Made by a program: the position numbers and the translations under genes. Shown here in pieces: positions 1 to 7,382 of a stretch of 11,746 bases of DNA. The stretch is from assembly GCA_964424545.1 (NCBI GenBank), contig CAYRJN010000118.1, positions 1-11,746 on the forward strand, given 5' to 3'. This DNA is from JAUVIB01 sp964424545 (GTDB taxonomy: Bacteria > Calditrichota > Calditrichia > Calditrichales > Calditrichaceae). The notes under the pieces are model-generated. The model made no database searches, was not told where the DNA came from, and saw only the letters and a list, made by a program, of their open reading frames with translations. Position 1 is the first letter of the stretch. Every line of letters starts with the position of its first letter.

Positions 1-1844
1 ATATTATCGATACGCGCGAATATACCGATTTTTTCGGAGAAGTAGTCGGCTCCATGCGGGCGGTTGATACGATTTTTGCCGTGGTTTCGGCGTCTTCAGG
101 GGTTGAAGTCGGTACGGAAATGGTGTGGAATGAAGCCGCAAAAAATAATCTGCCTCGTTTTTTGATTGTAAATAAATTGGACAGGGATAATATTGATTTT
201 GACGAAGTTTATGACGGTTTGGTGGAAAGCTTCGGTCATCAGGTGGTATTGGCGCAGTTTCCCGTGGAGACCGGCGTGAATTTCGACTCCGTGATCGATC
301 TGTTCAGGATGAAGATGTTAAAATTTAAAACGGACGGCAGCGGCGAATACAGCGAAGAAGCGATACCGGCCGAATTGGCGGATAAAGCCGAAGAGCTGCA
401 TATCAAATTAATAGAATCCGTCGCCGAGAGCGATGACAGTTTAATGGAAAAATATTTTGAAGCCGGCACGCTCAGCGAAGATGAGTTCCGCGGCGGTTTT
501 CGCAAGGCTTTGGCGGCCAATGAGGTTTTTCCCGTGTTTTGCGTATCGGCTACGGCCAATATCGGCGTAAAACGTCTCCTTGACGTTATCGTAAATTTTG
601 TACCTGCGCCAAATGAATTGGGCGAAAAAGAAGGTAAAGACGGGAAAAGCAGAAAAGTGGACGCATCCGAACCGTTTTCGGCATTTATTTTCAAAACGTT
701 GTCCGAAATGCACGTGGGCGAGCTTTCTTATTTTAAAATTATTTCCGGTAAAATGAAAAGCGGCGACGATGTCGTCAATGCGTCCAACGGCGCGTCGGAA
801 CGTATCGGGCAGATTTTTGTTCTTAACGGTAAAAATAAAAAGAATGCGGATGAAATGTATGCCGGCGATATCGGCGCCGTGGTAAAGTTGAAAAATACCC
901 ATACGGGCAATACCTTGGCGGCAAAAGGTAAAGAAATTATATATGACGATATCGCCTTTCCCGAACCGCGGATTCGTACGGCTATTCAGCCCAAGGCCAA
1001 AGGGGACGAGGAAAAAATAAGCACCGGGCTTCATGTATTGCATGAAGAAGATCCCACTTTTATTTATGAACAAGATGCCGAGTTAAGACAAACGATCGTT
1101 TCCGGACTCGGCGAGCTGCATTTGGCTATCATCTTATCGCGTTTAAAGAAAAAATTCGGCGTGGAAGTGGAAGAGGAAGAACCGAAAATTCCTTATAGAG
1201 AAACCATTCGCAAAAAGGCCGAAGCGCAGGGAAAATATAAAAAGCAGTCCGGCGGACGCGGGCAGTATGGCGATTGCCATCTTAGATTGGAGCCGATGAA
1301 AAGAGGCGAAAAGTTTGAATTTATCGACGCGATTGTGGGCGGCGTAATTCCGGGTAAATTTATACCGGCGGTTGAAAAAGGCGTTATCGAGACCATGGAA
1401 AAAGGCGTTATCGCCGGCTATCCGGTGGTTGATGTGCGCGTAACCGTATTTGACGGCAGCTATCATAATGTGGATTCGTCGGAAATGGCTTTTAAAATGG
1501 CGGCGTCGCTTGGTTTTAAAAAGGCCTTTGCCGAAGCGAATCCCGTTCTGTTGGAGCCGATTATGGAGATTGAAGTGCGCGTTCCCGAAGAATATATGGG
1601 CGATGTTATGGGCGATATCAGCAGCCGCCGCGGTAAAATTATGGGCATGGACGCCGAAGGACGTTTTCAGGTTATAAAGGCGATGGTGCCGCTGGCGGAA
1701 CTTTATCGCTATTCAACTACGCTGCGCTCCATGACTCAGGGCAGAGGCATCCATAGCAGAAAATTCTCCCATTACGAGGAAGTGCCGGCTGAATTTGCCG
1801 AAAAAATAATTGAGCAGGCTAAAAAGGATAAGGAAGAAGAGTAA
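1..1844 (+). CDS. EF-G-like translation factor GTPase (FusA paralogue), 5' truncated
   Basis: This is a translational GTPase of the EF-G-like (second FusA) type, a cytosolic factor related to the translocase EF-G. The reading frame is open from base 3, so the true start and the P-loop lie left of the window. In order one sees the end of the G domain (NKLD at 171-182, SA at 546-551), the domain II barrel, domain III, domain IV (RGQYGD, then VGGVIPGKFIPAVEKG and YPVVDVRVT), and the domain V motif VPEEYMGDVMGDISSRRG. The RGQYGD form in domain IV and a Tyr where EF-G has the catalytic His fit the EF-G-like paralogues better than canonical EF-G. The G3 motif is odd: bases 9-23 read D-T-R-E-Y where the family has D-T-P-G-Y. 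The acidic Lys-rich tail ends at a TAA. A terminator follows, so this is probably the last gene of its transcript. The family is certain; the role of the paralogue in this organism is not known. Confidence 0.93.
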   Translation, partial: IIDTREYTDFFGEVVGSMRAVDTIFAVVSASSGVEVGTEMVWNEAAKNNLPRFLIVNKLDRDNIDFDEVYDGLVESFGHQVVLAQFPVETGVNFDSVIDLFRMKMLKFKTDGSGEYSEEAIPAELADKAEELHIKLIESVAESDDSLMEKYFEAGTLSEDEFRGGFRKALAANEVFPVFCVSATANIGVKRLLDVIVNFVPAPNELGEKEGKDGKSRKVDASEPFSAFIFKTLSEMHVGELSYFKIISGKMKSGDDVVNASNGASERIGQIFVLNGKNKKNADEMYAGDIGAVVKLKNTHTGNTLAAKGKEIIYDDIAFPEPRIRTAIQPKAKGDEEKISTGLHVLHEEDPTFIYEQDAELRQTIVSGLGELHLAIILSRLKKKFGVEVEEEEPKIPYRETIRKKAEAQGKYKKQSGGRGQYGDCHLRLEPMKRGEKFEFIDAIVGGVIPGKFIPAVEKGVIETMEKGVIAGYPVVDVRVTVFDGSYHNVDSSEMAFKMAASLGFKKAFAEANPVLLEPIMEIEVRVPEEYMGDVMGDISSRRGKIMGMDAEGRFQVIKAMVPLAELYRYSTTLRSMTQGRGIHSRKFSHYEEVPAEFAEKIIEQAKKDKEEE

Positions 1845-1887
1845 GATTAAATTACCCTAAAGCAATTAAATGAAACGAAACGACTCT

Positions 1888-1920
1888 ACGGCCCGGCATC
1901 GATTGGTGGCGGGCTGTTTT
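1888..1920 (+). terminator. Rho-independent terminator after the EF-G-like gene
   Basis: An 8-bp stem (ACGGCCCG at 1888-1895 with CGGGCTGT at 1910-1917, one G-U pair) closes a 14-base loop and runs straight into TTTT. The T tract is short, so termination may be partial. The hairpin sits 43 bases after the stop codon and ends 8 bases before the ribosome site of the next gene, separating the two transcription units. Confidence 0.6.
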
Positions 1921-1938
1921 ATGTAAAGGATTATATTT

Positions 1939-2433
1939 ATGAAACAGTTATGGGCGCCTTGGAGGATGGTCTATATTCTTAACGAACTTGACGAAAAGAA
2001 AGGCTGTATTTTTTGCGATTTGCCGAAAGAAAACGACGATAAAAAGAATCTTATCGTATATCGTTCGCAACGCTGTTTTGTTATCCTAAACAAATATCCT
2101 TATAATAACGGTCATGTGCTTATCGCGCCCTATAAACATACGCATGATTATATCGCCCTTGACGACGAGACGCTGCTTGATATTCAAAAGACGGCGCAAA
2201 AAACGATGCAGGCAATGAAAAATGTTATGCAGCCGCAGGCGCTGAACATGGGCATTAACATCGGCCGAACGGCCGGCGCCGGAATTGATCAGCATTTACA
2301 TTATCATATCGTACCGCGCTGGGACGGCGATACCAATTTTATGCCGATAATTGCCGATACAAAAGTGGTTTCGGAGGCGCTCGAAGCCACAAGGGATAAA
2401 CTGTATGAGGAATTCCGTCGTTTGTATAAATAA
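1939..2433 (+). CDS. HIT-family nucleotide hydrolase/phosphorylase (AP4A-type)
   Basis: This is a histidine-triad protein of the branch that opens with LWAPWRM and resembles AP4A phosphorylases; such enzymes cleave or transfer nucleotidyl groups on dinucleoside polyphosphates or aminoacyl-adenylate-like substrates. The triad is H119-L-H121-Y-H123 followed by IVPRW, with H121 the expected nucleotidylated residue. An N-terminal Cys pair (C23-I-F-C26) is the usual start of a zinc site in this branch. The conserved stretch NKYPYNNGHVLIAPYKH is present. At 164 residues it is full length for the family. The start is fixed by AAAGGA at 1925-1930, 8 bases before the ATG. It begins just behind the terminator and is followed after 26 bases by hutI, so the two may be co-transcribed, although no shared pathway is known. 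The substrate cannot be read from sequence. Confidence 0.92.
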   Translation: MKQLWAPWRMVYILNELDEKKGCIFCDLPKENDDKKNLIVYRSQRCFVILNKYPYNNGHVLIAPYKHTHDYIALDDETLLDIQKTAQKTMQAMKNVMQPQALNMGINIGRTAGAGIDQHLHYHIVPRWDGDTNFMPIIADTKVVSEALEATRDKLYEEFRRLYK

Positions 2434-2459
2434 ACAGCCGATTGAAAATCGGAGATATA

Positions 2460-3695
2460 ATGAGCTTATTGATTAAAAATATCACCAATCTTTACACCCC
2501 GTTAAACAGTATGCCCTACGGCGGAATAGAGCATATAAAAAATTGTCATATTTATATAAAAAATCATATCATAGAAGATGTAATCACGAGCGGCGCTTAT
2601 CCCGACGCCGACGTCGTTATAGACGCGCGGGGGCAAACGGTTTTGCCCGGTTTTGTGGACGCCCATACCCATCCCGTTTTTTGGCTGACGCGCGAAGCGG
2701 AATTTATTATGCGCATTCAAGGAAAAAGTTACGAAGAGATCGCCGCCGCGGGCGGAGGAATTCGCAACAGCGTGCGCCGTTTTCGCGAAGCCTCTAAAGA
2801 TCAAATAAAAGAGGTTACACGCAAACGGATCAGCCGTTTTTTTGAATACGGCACAACGACCATAGAAGCTAAAAGCGGTTACGGCCTTTCGTTTGAAGAC
2901 GAGATAAAGTCCCTTGAAATTATCGGAGAATTAAACCGCGAATATGCGCTGGAGATGAAAGCGACTTTTCTCGGCGCCCATGAAATTCCCGACGAGCACC
3001 AAAATGACCGCGCCGTTTACATAAAATTAATTAAGGATAAAATGATTCCGTATGTCGCCGAAAAAAAGCTGGCCGAATATTGCGATGTTTTTTGCGAACA
3101 AGGCGTTTATACGGTTGAGGAAACGCGCGATATCCTTGAAACGGCCGCGAGACACGGGCTTAAAGCGCGTATACACGCCGACGAACTGCATCCCTTCGGC
3201 GGAGCGGAACTATCCGGCGAAATCAAGGCGCGGACAGCCGACCATCTCGTACAAACCTCGGATGCGGGCATTAAAGCAATGGCCGAAAACAATGTGATTC
3301 CCGTCTTACTGCCCGGAACCACCTTTTTCCTGCGTAAAGACAATTATGCCGCGGCGAGAAAAATGATTGAAGCCGGTTGCCGTCCGGCCGTGGCAACCGA
3401 TTATAATCCCGGCAGTTCGGCAACGCAGAATATGCAGCTTATTTGGAGCATAGCCGCGTTAAAAATGGGAATGCTGCCGCATGAATTGCTCTGTTCAACG
3501 ACGTTAATACCCGCACAATCGCTTGATTTGGATGACAAAATCGGCTCCGTGGAACAAGGCAAACAGGCGGATTTAATTATTCTCGATATTCCGAATATAG
3601 ATTTTTTGCCGTATAATTACGGAATGAATAATGTGCGCCATACTATAAAAAAAGGCAAAATTGTTTATTCGCGTGAACTCCGATCTAATGATTGA
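2460..3695 (+). CDS. hutI: Imidazolonepropionase
   Basis: HutI hydrolyses 4-imidazolone-5-propanoate to N-formimino-L-glutamate, the third step of histidine degradation, in the cytosol. It is a metal-dependent amidohydrolase, and the expected ligands and active-site residues are visible: D67-A-H69-T-H71, the GAHEIPDEH stretch, H239-A-D-E-L-H244, and D314 in ATDYNPGS. The C-terminal barrel-closing segment (GSVEQGKQADLIILDI) is intact. At 411 residues the length is normal. The ATG at 2460 is chosen because GGAG at 2451-2454 stands 5 bases upstream; an in-frame TTG at 2442 has no ribosome site. No hutH, hutU or formiminoglutamate gene is nearby, so this step is separated from the rest of the pathway, which may be elsewhere or missing. 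The stop codon overlaps the first bases of a dispersed repeat (see 3694). Confidence 0.95.
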   Translation: MSLLIKNITNLYTPLNSMPYGGIEHIKNCHIYIKNHIIEDVITSGAYPDADVVIDARGQTVLPGFVDAHTHPVFWLTREAEFIMRIQGKSYEEIAAAGGGIRNSVRRFREASKDQIKEVTRKRISRFFEYGTTTIEAKSGYGLSFEDEIKSLEIIGELNREYALEMKATFLGAHEIPDEHQNDRAVYIKLIKDKMIPYVAEKKLAEYCDVFCEQGVYTVEETRDILETAARHGLKARIHADELHPFGGAELSGEIKARTADHLVQTSDAGIKAMAENNVIPVLLPGTTFFLRKDNYAAARKMIEAGCRPAVATDYNPGSSATQNMQLIWSIAALKMGMLPHELLCSTTLIPAQSLDLDDKIGSVEQGKQADLIILDIPNIDFLPYNYGMNNVRHTIKKGKIVYSRELRSND

Positions 3696-3850
3696 ACATA
3701 GCTTTGCAGATTAATTAATGAAGATAATAGCGAACGTCATGGAGGCGCCTTTGTCCGATTTAACGGGAGAATCTAAATGTAGCAAATGGCAAGATTTAGG
3801 TTTTCGATAGAAACGTTCTGAAATGACAGGAGTGAAGGGATAAAACGACC
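3694..3850. repeat. Dispersed intergenic repeat, degenerate copy A
   Basis: It starts with GAACATAGCTT, as does the copy at 5562. Both then show the same order of blocks: an ATTAAT-AA-ATA block, a GTCAT block, TCCGAT, and an AATGACA block near the end. The second half (GGAGAATCTAAATGTAG through GACAGGAGTGAAGGGA) also aligns with the tandem partial copy at 3856-3944. The central hairpin has decayed here. The element begins inside the hutI stop codon. Confidence 0.6.
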
Positions 3851-4345
3851 TATTTTTCATTTTCCAATGAATCGGAGAATCTAAAAGTAGAAAAAGATTC
3901 CCGCTTAAAACAGGCGGGAATGGCAGGTTGTAAGGGAATAAACGCCGACGTTTGTCATTTCTTCGAAAGAAGGAACCTCAAATTGTGCGCATACAAAAAA
4001 TTAGCGGCATAATACAACAACCCGAAGGCCGTCGATTGGAATTTAAAGAGCAAAGGGGCGCGTTCCGATTTAAATAAAACGGGTATTGCTTTTGCCGCCG
4101 GCCCGGGCGGTCTCCTTCTAAGACAAGGTAAGGTGTACATTATTTTTTATGTTTTAAAAAGCGAAAGATATGGTTGAAAAGGATACGGCGATGCTTTTTA
4201 ACGGGAAGGCTGAACGATATTTCGATTTGCCGCGGTCATAACGGTAATTTTGAAAACAATTTGCAAGTTGTCTCTGTTTGAGGCGGATTGAAATAGCTGT
4301 AATATTAGAAAATAAAGAGATTATACTAAAAATAGGTTTAAGGTA
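3696..4345. other. Intergenic region without a convincing gene
   Basis: About 650 bases separate hutI from the macro-domain gene. The left 250 bases are the repeat copies listed separately. At 3951-3980 a further imperfect hairpin of the TCATTTCTTCGAAAGAAGGA type follows. Two short - strand open frames (3955-4140, 61 codons; 4154-4351, 65 codons) show no recognisable domain and no good ribosome site. They may be decayed or repeat-borne sequence. Bases 4095-4110 form a GC-rich 5-bp hairpin. A TATACT at 4322-4327 could be a -10 box for the macro-domain gene but lacks a convincing -35. Confidence 0.5.
3856..3944. repeat. Dispersed repeat, partial copy with intact hairpin
   Basis: Blocks TCATTTTCC-AATGAATC, GGAGAATCTAAAAGTAG and GGGAATGGCAGG match copies A and B in the same order. 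An exact 8-bp stem, ATTCCCGC at 3897-3904 with GCGGGAAT at 3914-3921, encloses a 9-base loop. This is the ATTCCCGC..GCGGGAAT type of hairpin found as dispersed repeats in many bacterial genomes. No T tract follows, so it is not a standard terminator. Confidence 0.65.
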
Positions 4346-4879
4346 ATGCAAAATGCTTACGGCATTAAAACGGGCAAAGGCAACCTAATCGTCGTTCAGG
4401 GAGATATAACGGAGATGAACGTTGATGCTGTGGTTAATGCCGCAAACGAACATCTCATTCTCGGTGCGGGCGTTGCCGGCGCCATAAAACGTAAAGGCGG
4501 TCCCGCTATTCAAGAAGAGTGTAATCGCATAGGCGGAACTTATGTGGGCGGAGCGGTGATTACCGGAGCTGGAAATTTGCCGGCGAAATTTGTTATTCAC
4601 GCCGTCGGTCCGCGTATGGGCGAGGGAGACGAAGATGAAAAGCTGAAAAATGCCGTAGCCAACAGTTTGGCGTTGGCTGAAAAAAATAAACTGAAAAGTA
4701 TAGCGTTTCCGGCAATAAGCACGGGGATTTTCGGCTATCCGCTTGACCGATGCGCCGTAATAATGATAAACGAATCAACGAAATTTTTACAAAAGGCTCG
4801 AAATCTAAAGGAAATCTATTTTGTTCTTTGGGATAATCGGGCTTATGCCGTATTTTATAATACATTAAAGGAGAATTAA
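4346..4879 (+). CDS. Macro-domain protein (ADP-ribose or O-acetyl-ADP-ribose processing)
   Basis: The whole protein, 177 residues, is one macro domain, a fold that binds ADP-ribose and in many members hydrolyses ADP-ribosyl or O-acetyl-ADP-ribose groups. Visible motifs are GDIT (19-22, adenine contact), VNAAN (30-34), the glycine loop G40-AGVAGAI, VIHAVGP, and FPAISTGIFGYP (121-132), which holds the distal phosphate and ribose. The glycine loop reads GVAGAI, whereas the MacroD/YmdB deacetylases have GVDGAI with a catalytic Asp. Catalysis by the MacroD mechanism is therefore doubtful; the domain may bind or use another mechanism. The ribosome site is unusual: AAGG at 4340-4343 is only 2 bases from the ATG, while AGG at 4334-4336 is better spaced. 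The lipoprotein gene starts 3 bases after its stop, so the pair is very likely an operon. It is not a Fic or toxin partner by position. Confidence 0.9.
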   Translation: MQNAYGIKTGKGNLIVVQGDITEMNVDAVVNAANEHLILGAGVAGAIKRKGGPAIQEECNRIGGTYVGGAVITGAGNLPAKFVIHAVGPRMGEGDEDEKLKNAVANSLALAEKNKLKSIAFPAISTGIFGYPLDRCAVIMINESTKFLQKARNLKEIYFVLWDNRAYAVFYNTLKEN

Positions 4880-4882
4880 AGA

Positions 4883-5407
4883 ATGAAGTTAAAAGCAGCC
4901 TTGTTTTTTATCATAAATATGATGTTGATTGCCTGTAATCCGCTCACCGTTAAATCCGACTATAATCCGGGGACGGATTTTTCAAAATATAAAACATTTT
5001 ATTGGGCCAAAATTCGAAACGGCAATTTAAAGCCCAAAAGCCAGCGTAATCCTTTTTTATTAGAGCGTATAAAAATTATGATTGAGAAAACGCTCGCCGA
5101 GCGAGGATTGAAAGTTGTGGATAATAAGAAAGACGCCGATTTGATGCTGGCCATCTATTTTGATAATAAAAATAAAGTTAACGTCGCTTATGTGGGATAT
5201 GGATACGGACCTTGGTATTACGGCGGCCCTGTTGTCAGCGAATATAAAGAAGGCACAATGGTCATAGATTTTGCAGACCGCAAAAAGCGCGAATTGGTAT
5301 GGCGCGGGATTGCTTCGGGCATTGCTCATAAAGATGATTATGACGAGGAGGATATCAAGTATATTGTCAATCGTATCTTAAAACAGTATCCTCCCGAGCG
5401 CAAATAG
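4883..5407 (+). CDS. DUF4136-family lipoprotein
   Basis: A short hydrophobic signal sequence ends in a lipobox, L15-I-A-C18, so the mature protein is expected to be lipidated at C18 and anchored in an envelope membrane. The mature part matches the DUF4136 pattern: an early SDYNPGTDFSKYKTFYW segment, a central stretch of mixed strand and helix with VDNKKDADLMLAIYF, a Gly/Tyr-rich linker (YVGYGYGPWYYGGP), and the late GTMVIDFADRKKRELVWRG motif. The function of the family is not established. At 174 residues it is of normal length. A strong AAAGGAG at 4867-4873 lies inside the end of the macro-domain gene, 9 bases before this ATG, which suggests coupled expression. No terminator is seen after it. 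Confidence 0.87.
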   Translation: MKLKAALFFIINMMLIACNPLTVKSDYNPGTDFSKYKTFYWAKIRNGNLKPKSQRNPFLLERIKIMIEKTLAERGLKVVDNKKDADLMLAIYFDNKNKVNVAYVGYGYGPWYYGGPVVSEYKEGTMVIDFADRKKRELVWRGIASGIAHKDDYDEEDIKYIVNRILKQYPPERK

Positions 5408-5561
5408 CGGTTCATTGATTTCTTACGAGTATTAGGGAATTTGTAAAGGAAGATACGACGATATAAAAATGATCAATACACGAAACTTGATAATCCATGG
5501 GATTGTTGAATCGAAAAATTTATCCGTTTCTAATTTCTCATAGCGCTTGAACCAATGCAAA

Positions 5562-5690
5562 GAACATAGCTTCACAAAGGGATTAATAAAAATAGGCGAG
5601 TAGAATCGTCAATATGTCATTATCCGATGAATCATGAATAGGAAGATTTGGATTTCCGCATAAAACAGGCGGGAATGACAAGGTGGGGCG
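5562..5690. repeat. Dispersed intergenic repeat, copy B
   Basis: It opens with GAACATAGCTT and ends with GGCGGGAATGACAAGG, sharing block order with copy A (3694) and hairpin sequence with the copy at 3856. Its hairpin is ATTTCCGC at 5652-5659 with GCGGGAAT at 5669-5676, 8 pairs including one G-U. Same orientation as the other two copies. Confidence 0.65.
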
Positions 5691-5708
5691 CACATGTTGG
5701 AATAATTG

Positions 5709-5714
5709 TATAAT
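5709..5714 (+). promoter_or_regulatory. Possible -10 box for the AGCS symporter gene
   Basis: A perfect TATAAT lies 73 bases before the chosen start codon. No good -35 hexamer is seen at 16-18 bases upstream, so this is a candidate only. Confidence 0.3.
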
Positions 5715-5753
5715 AAATTTGGAATGTAAAAAATTCTCACAATATGCAATGTT

Positions 5754-5770
5754 TTATTAATCATTAATAA
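5754..5770. promoter_or_regulatory. AT-rich inverted repeat before the symporter gene
   Basis: TTATTAAT and ATTAATAA are exact 8-base inverted arms around a single C, ending 5 bases before the ribosome site. Its position would suit an operator or an mRNA hairpin, but such palindromes arise easily in AT-rich DNA. Confidence 0.25.
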
Positions 5771-5787
5771 TCAATAAGGATATGAAA

Positions 5788-7245
5788 ATGGGTTTTTTTG
5801 ATGCGCTGTTAAAAAATACGAGAGCGTTAGATGTATGGATGTGGGGGCCGACGATGATTGCCCTGCTTTTCGGTACGGGATTATATTTAACTTTCAGGAC
5901 AAAGGGAATTCAGTTTACAAAATTTTTTTATTCCTTAAAGTTGATTTTTTCCAGAGAATCTCGTTCCGAAAATACGGGAAAAGGGGATATTTCGCCTTTT
6001 GCCGCTTTGATGACAGCTCTTGCCGCTACGGTGGGCAATGGTAATATTGCCGGCGTGGCCACAGCGATCGCCATCGGCGGTCCGGGCGCGCCCGTCTATA
6101 TGTGGATAGCCGGATTGTTCGGTATGGCTACAAAATATGCGGAAGGGTTTCTCGGCGTTTATTATCGCGAAGTGGCGCCCAACGGCACCATGGCCGGCGG
6201 CCCGATGTATTATGTCAGCAGAGGATTGAAAAACAAAAAACTCGGCCGCTTGCTCGGGGGGGCATTCGCCATTTTCAGCACAATCGCTTGTTTAATAGGC
6301 ACCGGAAATATGGCGCAGTCGAACTCTATGACCGCCTCGTTGGCCAATTCGTTCAATAAAGTGTTTCATTCGGGGGTCGCCGGACAGCAGGCTCCCGCGC
6401 TGTATTATTATGTAATCGGCGCGATTATCGCTTTTTTGGTGGGGATTGTCATTATCGGCGGTATTAAAAAAATCGGTCACGTGTCCGAAAAACTTGTTCC
6501 CGCCATGATCGGATTTTATATCTTCTTTGCCTTATGGGTTATTTTTGCTAATTTTTCGGAAATACCGGCGGCCTTTGCTCTGATATTTCGTTCCGCCTTC
6601 GGGTTTCAACCGCTGGTGGGTGCAACGGTGGGCCTCGCCATCCAAAACGGAGTCAGCCGCGGTCTTTTATCCAATGAAGCCGGATTGGGCTCGGCGGCCA
6701 TCGCACAGGGCGCGTCCGCTTCCGACGAACCGGCCAAAAACGGATTGATTGCCATGACCGGCGTTTTTATCGATACCATTTTGGTTAATACCATGACCAC
6801 GCTTACCATCGTTCTTACCGGCGCCTATATGCAAACCCAGGCCTGGCAGGGATTGGAAGCGACCAACAACATCACCAGCATTTTGGTAACCCAAAAAGCT
6901 TTTAATACGGTGATCCCTTATGAAATGGGCGGCGTTGTAATTTCGTTCGCATCCTTTGTGTTCGGCTATACCACCTTGCTTGGCTGGTCTTATTACGGCG
7001 AAAAAAGTATCGAATATCTCGGGGGTAATAAGGTCGTTATGCCTTTTCGTTATGTTTTTATTGCCTTTTTATTTTTTGGCGCAATTATCACACCCATTGC
7101 CGGCAATAATTTTAATTATTTGAATATTGTCTGGCATCTCGGCAATATCGGCAATGCGTTGATGGCCTTCCCCAACTTGATCGGGTTGATTTTCCTTGCC
7201 GGTTTGGTGGCTAAAATAACCAAAGAGCGATTAGGTAAAATGTAA
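5788..7245 (+). CDS. AGCS-family sodium:alanine/glycine symporter
   Basis: This inner-membrane carrier belongs to the alanine or glycine:cation symporter family (AGCS), which imports small neutral amino acids with Na+. The protein is highly hydrophobic throughout, about 10-11 membrane spans, and 485 residues is typical. Family hallmarks are in order: VGNGNIAGVATAIAIGGPGA near the first third, GTMAGGPMYYVSRGL, IGTGNMAQSNS, and VSRGLLSNEAGLGSAAIAQG followed by a TNTMTTL-like segment. The ATG at 5788 is chosen because AAGGA (5776-5780) is 7 bases upstream; the in-frame ATG at 5782 would leave a single base between them. It appears to be its own transcription unit, with large gaps on both sides. 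No riboswitch of the glycine type is seen in the short leader. The exact substrate is not readable from sequence. Confidence 0.95.
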   Translation: MGFFDALLKNTRALDVWMWGPTMIALLFGTGLYLTFRTKGIQFTKFFYSLKLIFSRESRSENTGKGDISPFAALMTALAATVGNGNIAGVATAIAIGGPGAPVYMWIAGLFGMATKYAEGFLGVYYREVAPNGTMAGGPMYYVSRGLKNKKLGRLLGGAFAIFSTIACLIGTGNMAQSNSMTASLANSFNKVFHSGVAGQQAPALYYYVIGAIIAFLVGIVIIGGIKKIGHVSEKLVPAMIGFYIFFALWVIFANFSEIPAAFALIFRSAFGFQPLVGATVGLAIQNGVSRGLLSNEAGLGSAAIAQGASASDEPAKNGLIAMTGVFIDTILVNTMTTLTIVLTGAYMQTQAWQGLEATNNITSILVTQKAFNTVIPYEMGGVVISFASFVFGYTTLLGWSYYGEKSIEYLGGNKVVMPFRYVFIAFLFFGAIITPIAGNNFNYLNIVWHLGNIGNALMAFPNLIGLIFLAGLVAKITKERLGKM

Positions 7246-7382
7246 ATTTTTATTATAGTCCGTTATGGATAGTCGGTAAGTTGCTTAATCGGGGTAAGGA
7301 AAGTTAGGGTGTTTCCTGATTATCTCGTTGCTGAATATCGCAATAAAAAAATTATTTATTTCTAAAATACAAAGAGGACTGT

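Larger units (their letters stand above)
5408..5787. other. Intergenic region with repeat copy B and a possible promoter
   Basis: No open frame of interest is present. Bases 5408-5561 show nothing recognisable. Bases 5562-5690 are repeat copy B. The rest is AT-rich leader for the symporter gene, with the -10-like box and inverted repeat listed separately. Confidence 0.6.

Noticed and set aside
441..1073. Long - strand open frame opposite the EF-G-like gene
   Set aside because: It is antisense to a clearly conserved coding sequence and shows no domain; it is a shadow of the + strand codon pattern.
2442..2459. Upstream in-frame TTG as the start of hutI
   Set aside because: It has no ribosome site, while the ATG at 2460 has GGAG 5 bases before it and matches the usual N-terminus.
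4095..4110. GC-rich CCGCC/GGCGG hairpin as a terminator or regulatory RNA
   Set aside because: The stem is 5 bp with a 6-base loop, has no T tract, and sits in no transcript that can be defined.
3694..5690. CRISPR array
   Set aside because: The repeats are few, unevenly spaced, diverged and separated by genes; no spacer pattern exists anywhere in the window.
5782..5787. First ATG as the start of the AGCS symporter
   Set aside because: Only 1 base separates it from AAGGA; the second ATG has 7-base spacing.
7297..7317. Hairpin AGGAAA/TTTCCT after the symporter gene as a terminator
   Set aside because: The stem is only 6 bp, AT-rich, and followed by GATTAT rather than a T tract.
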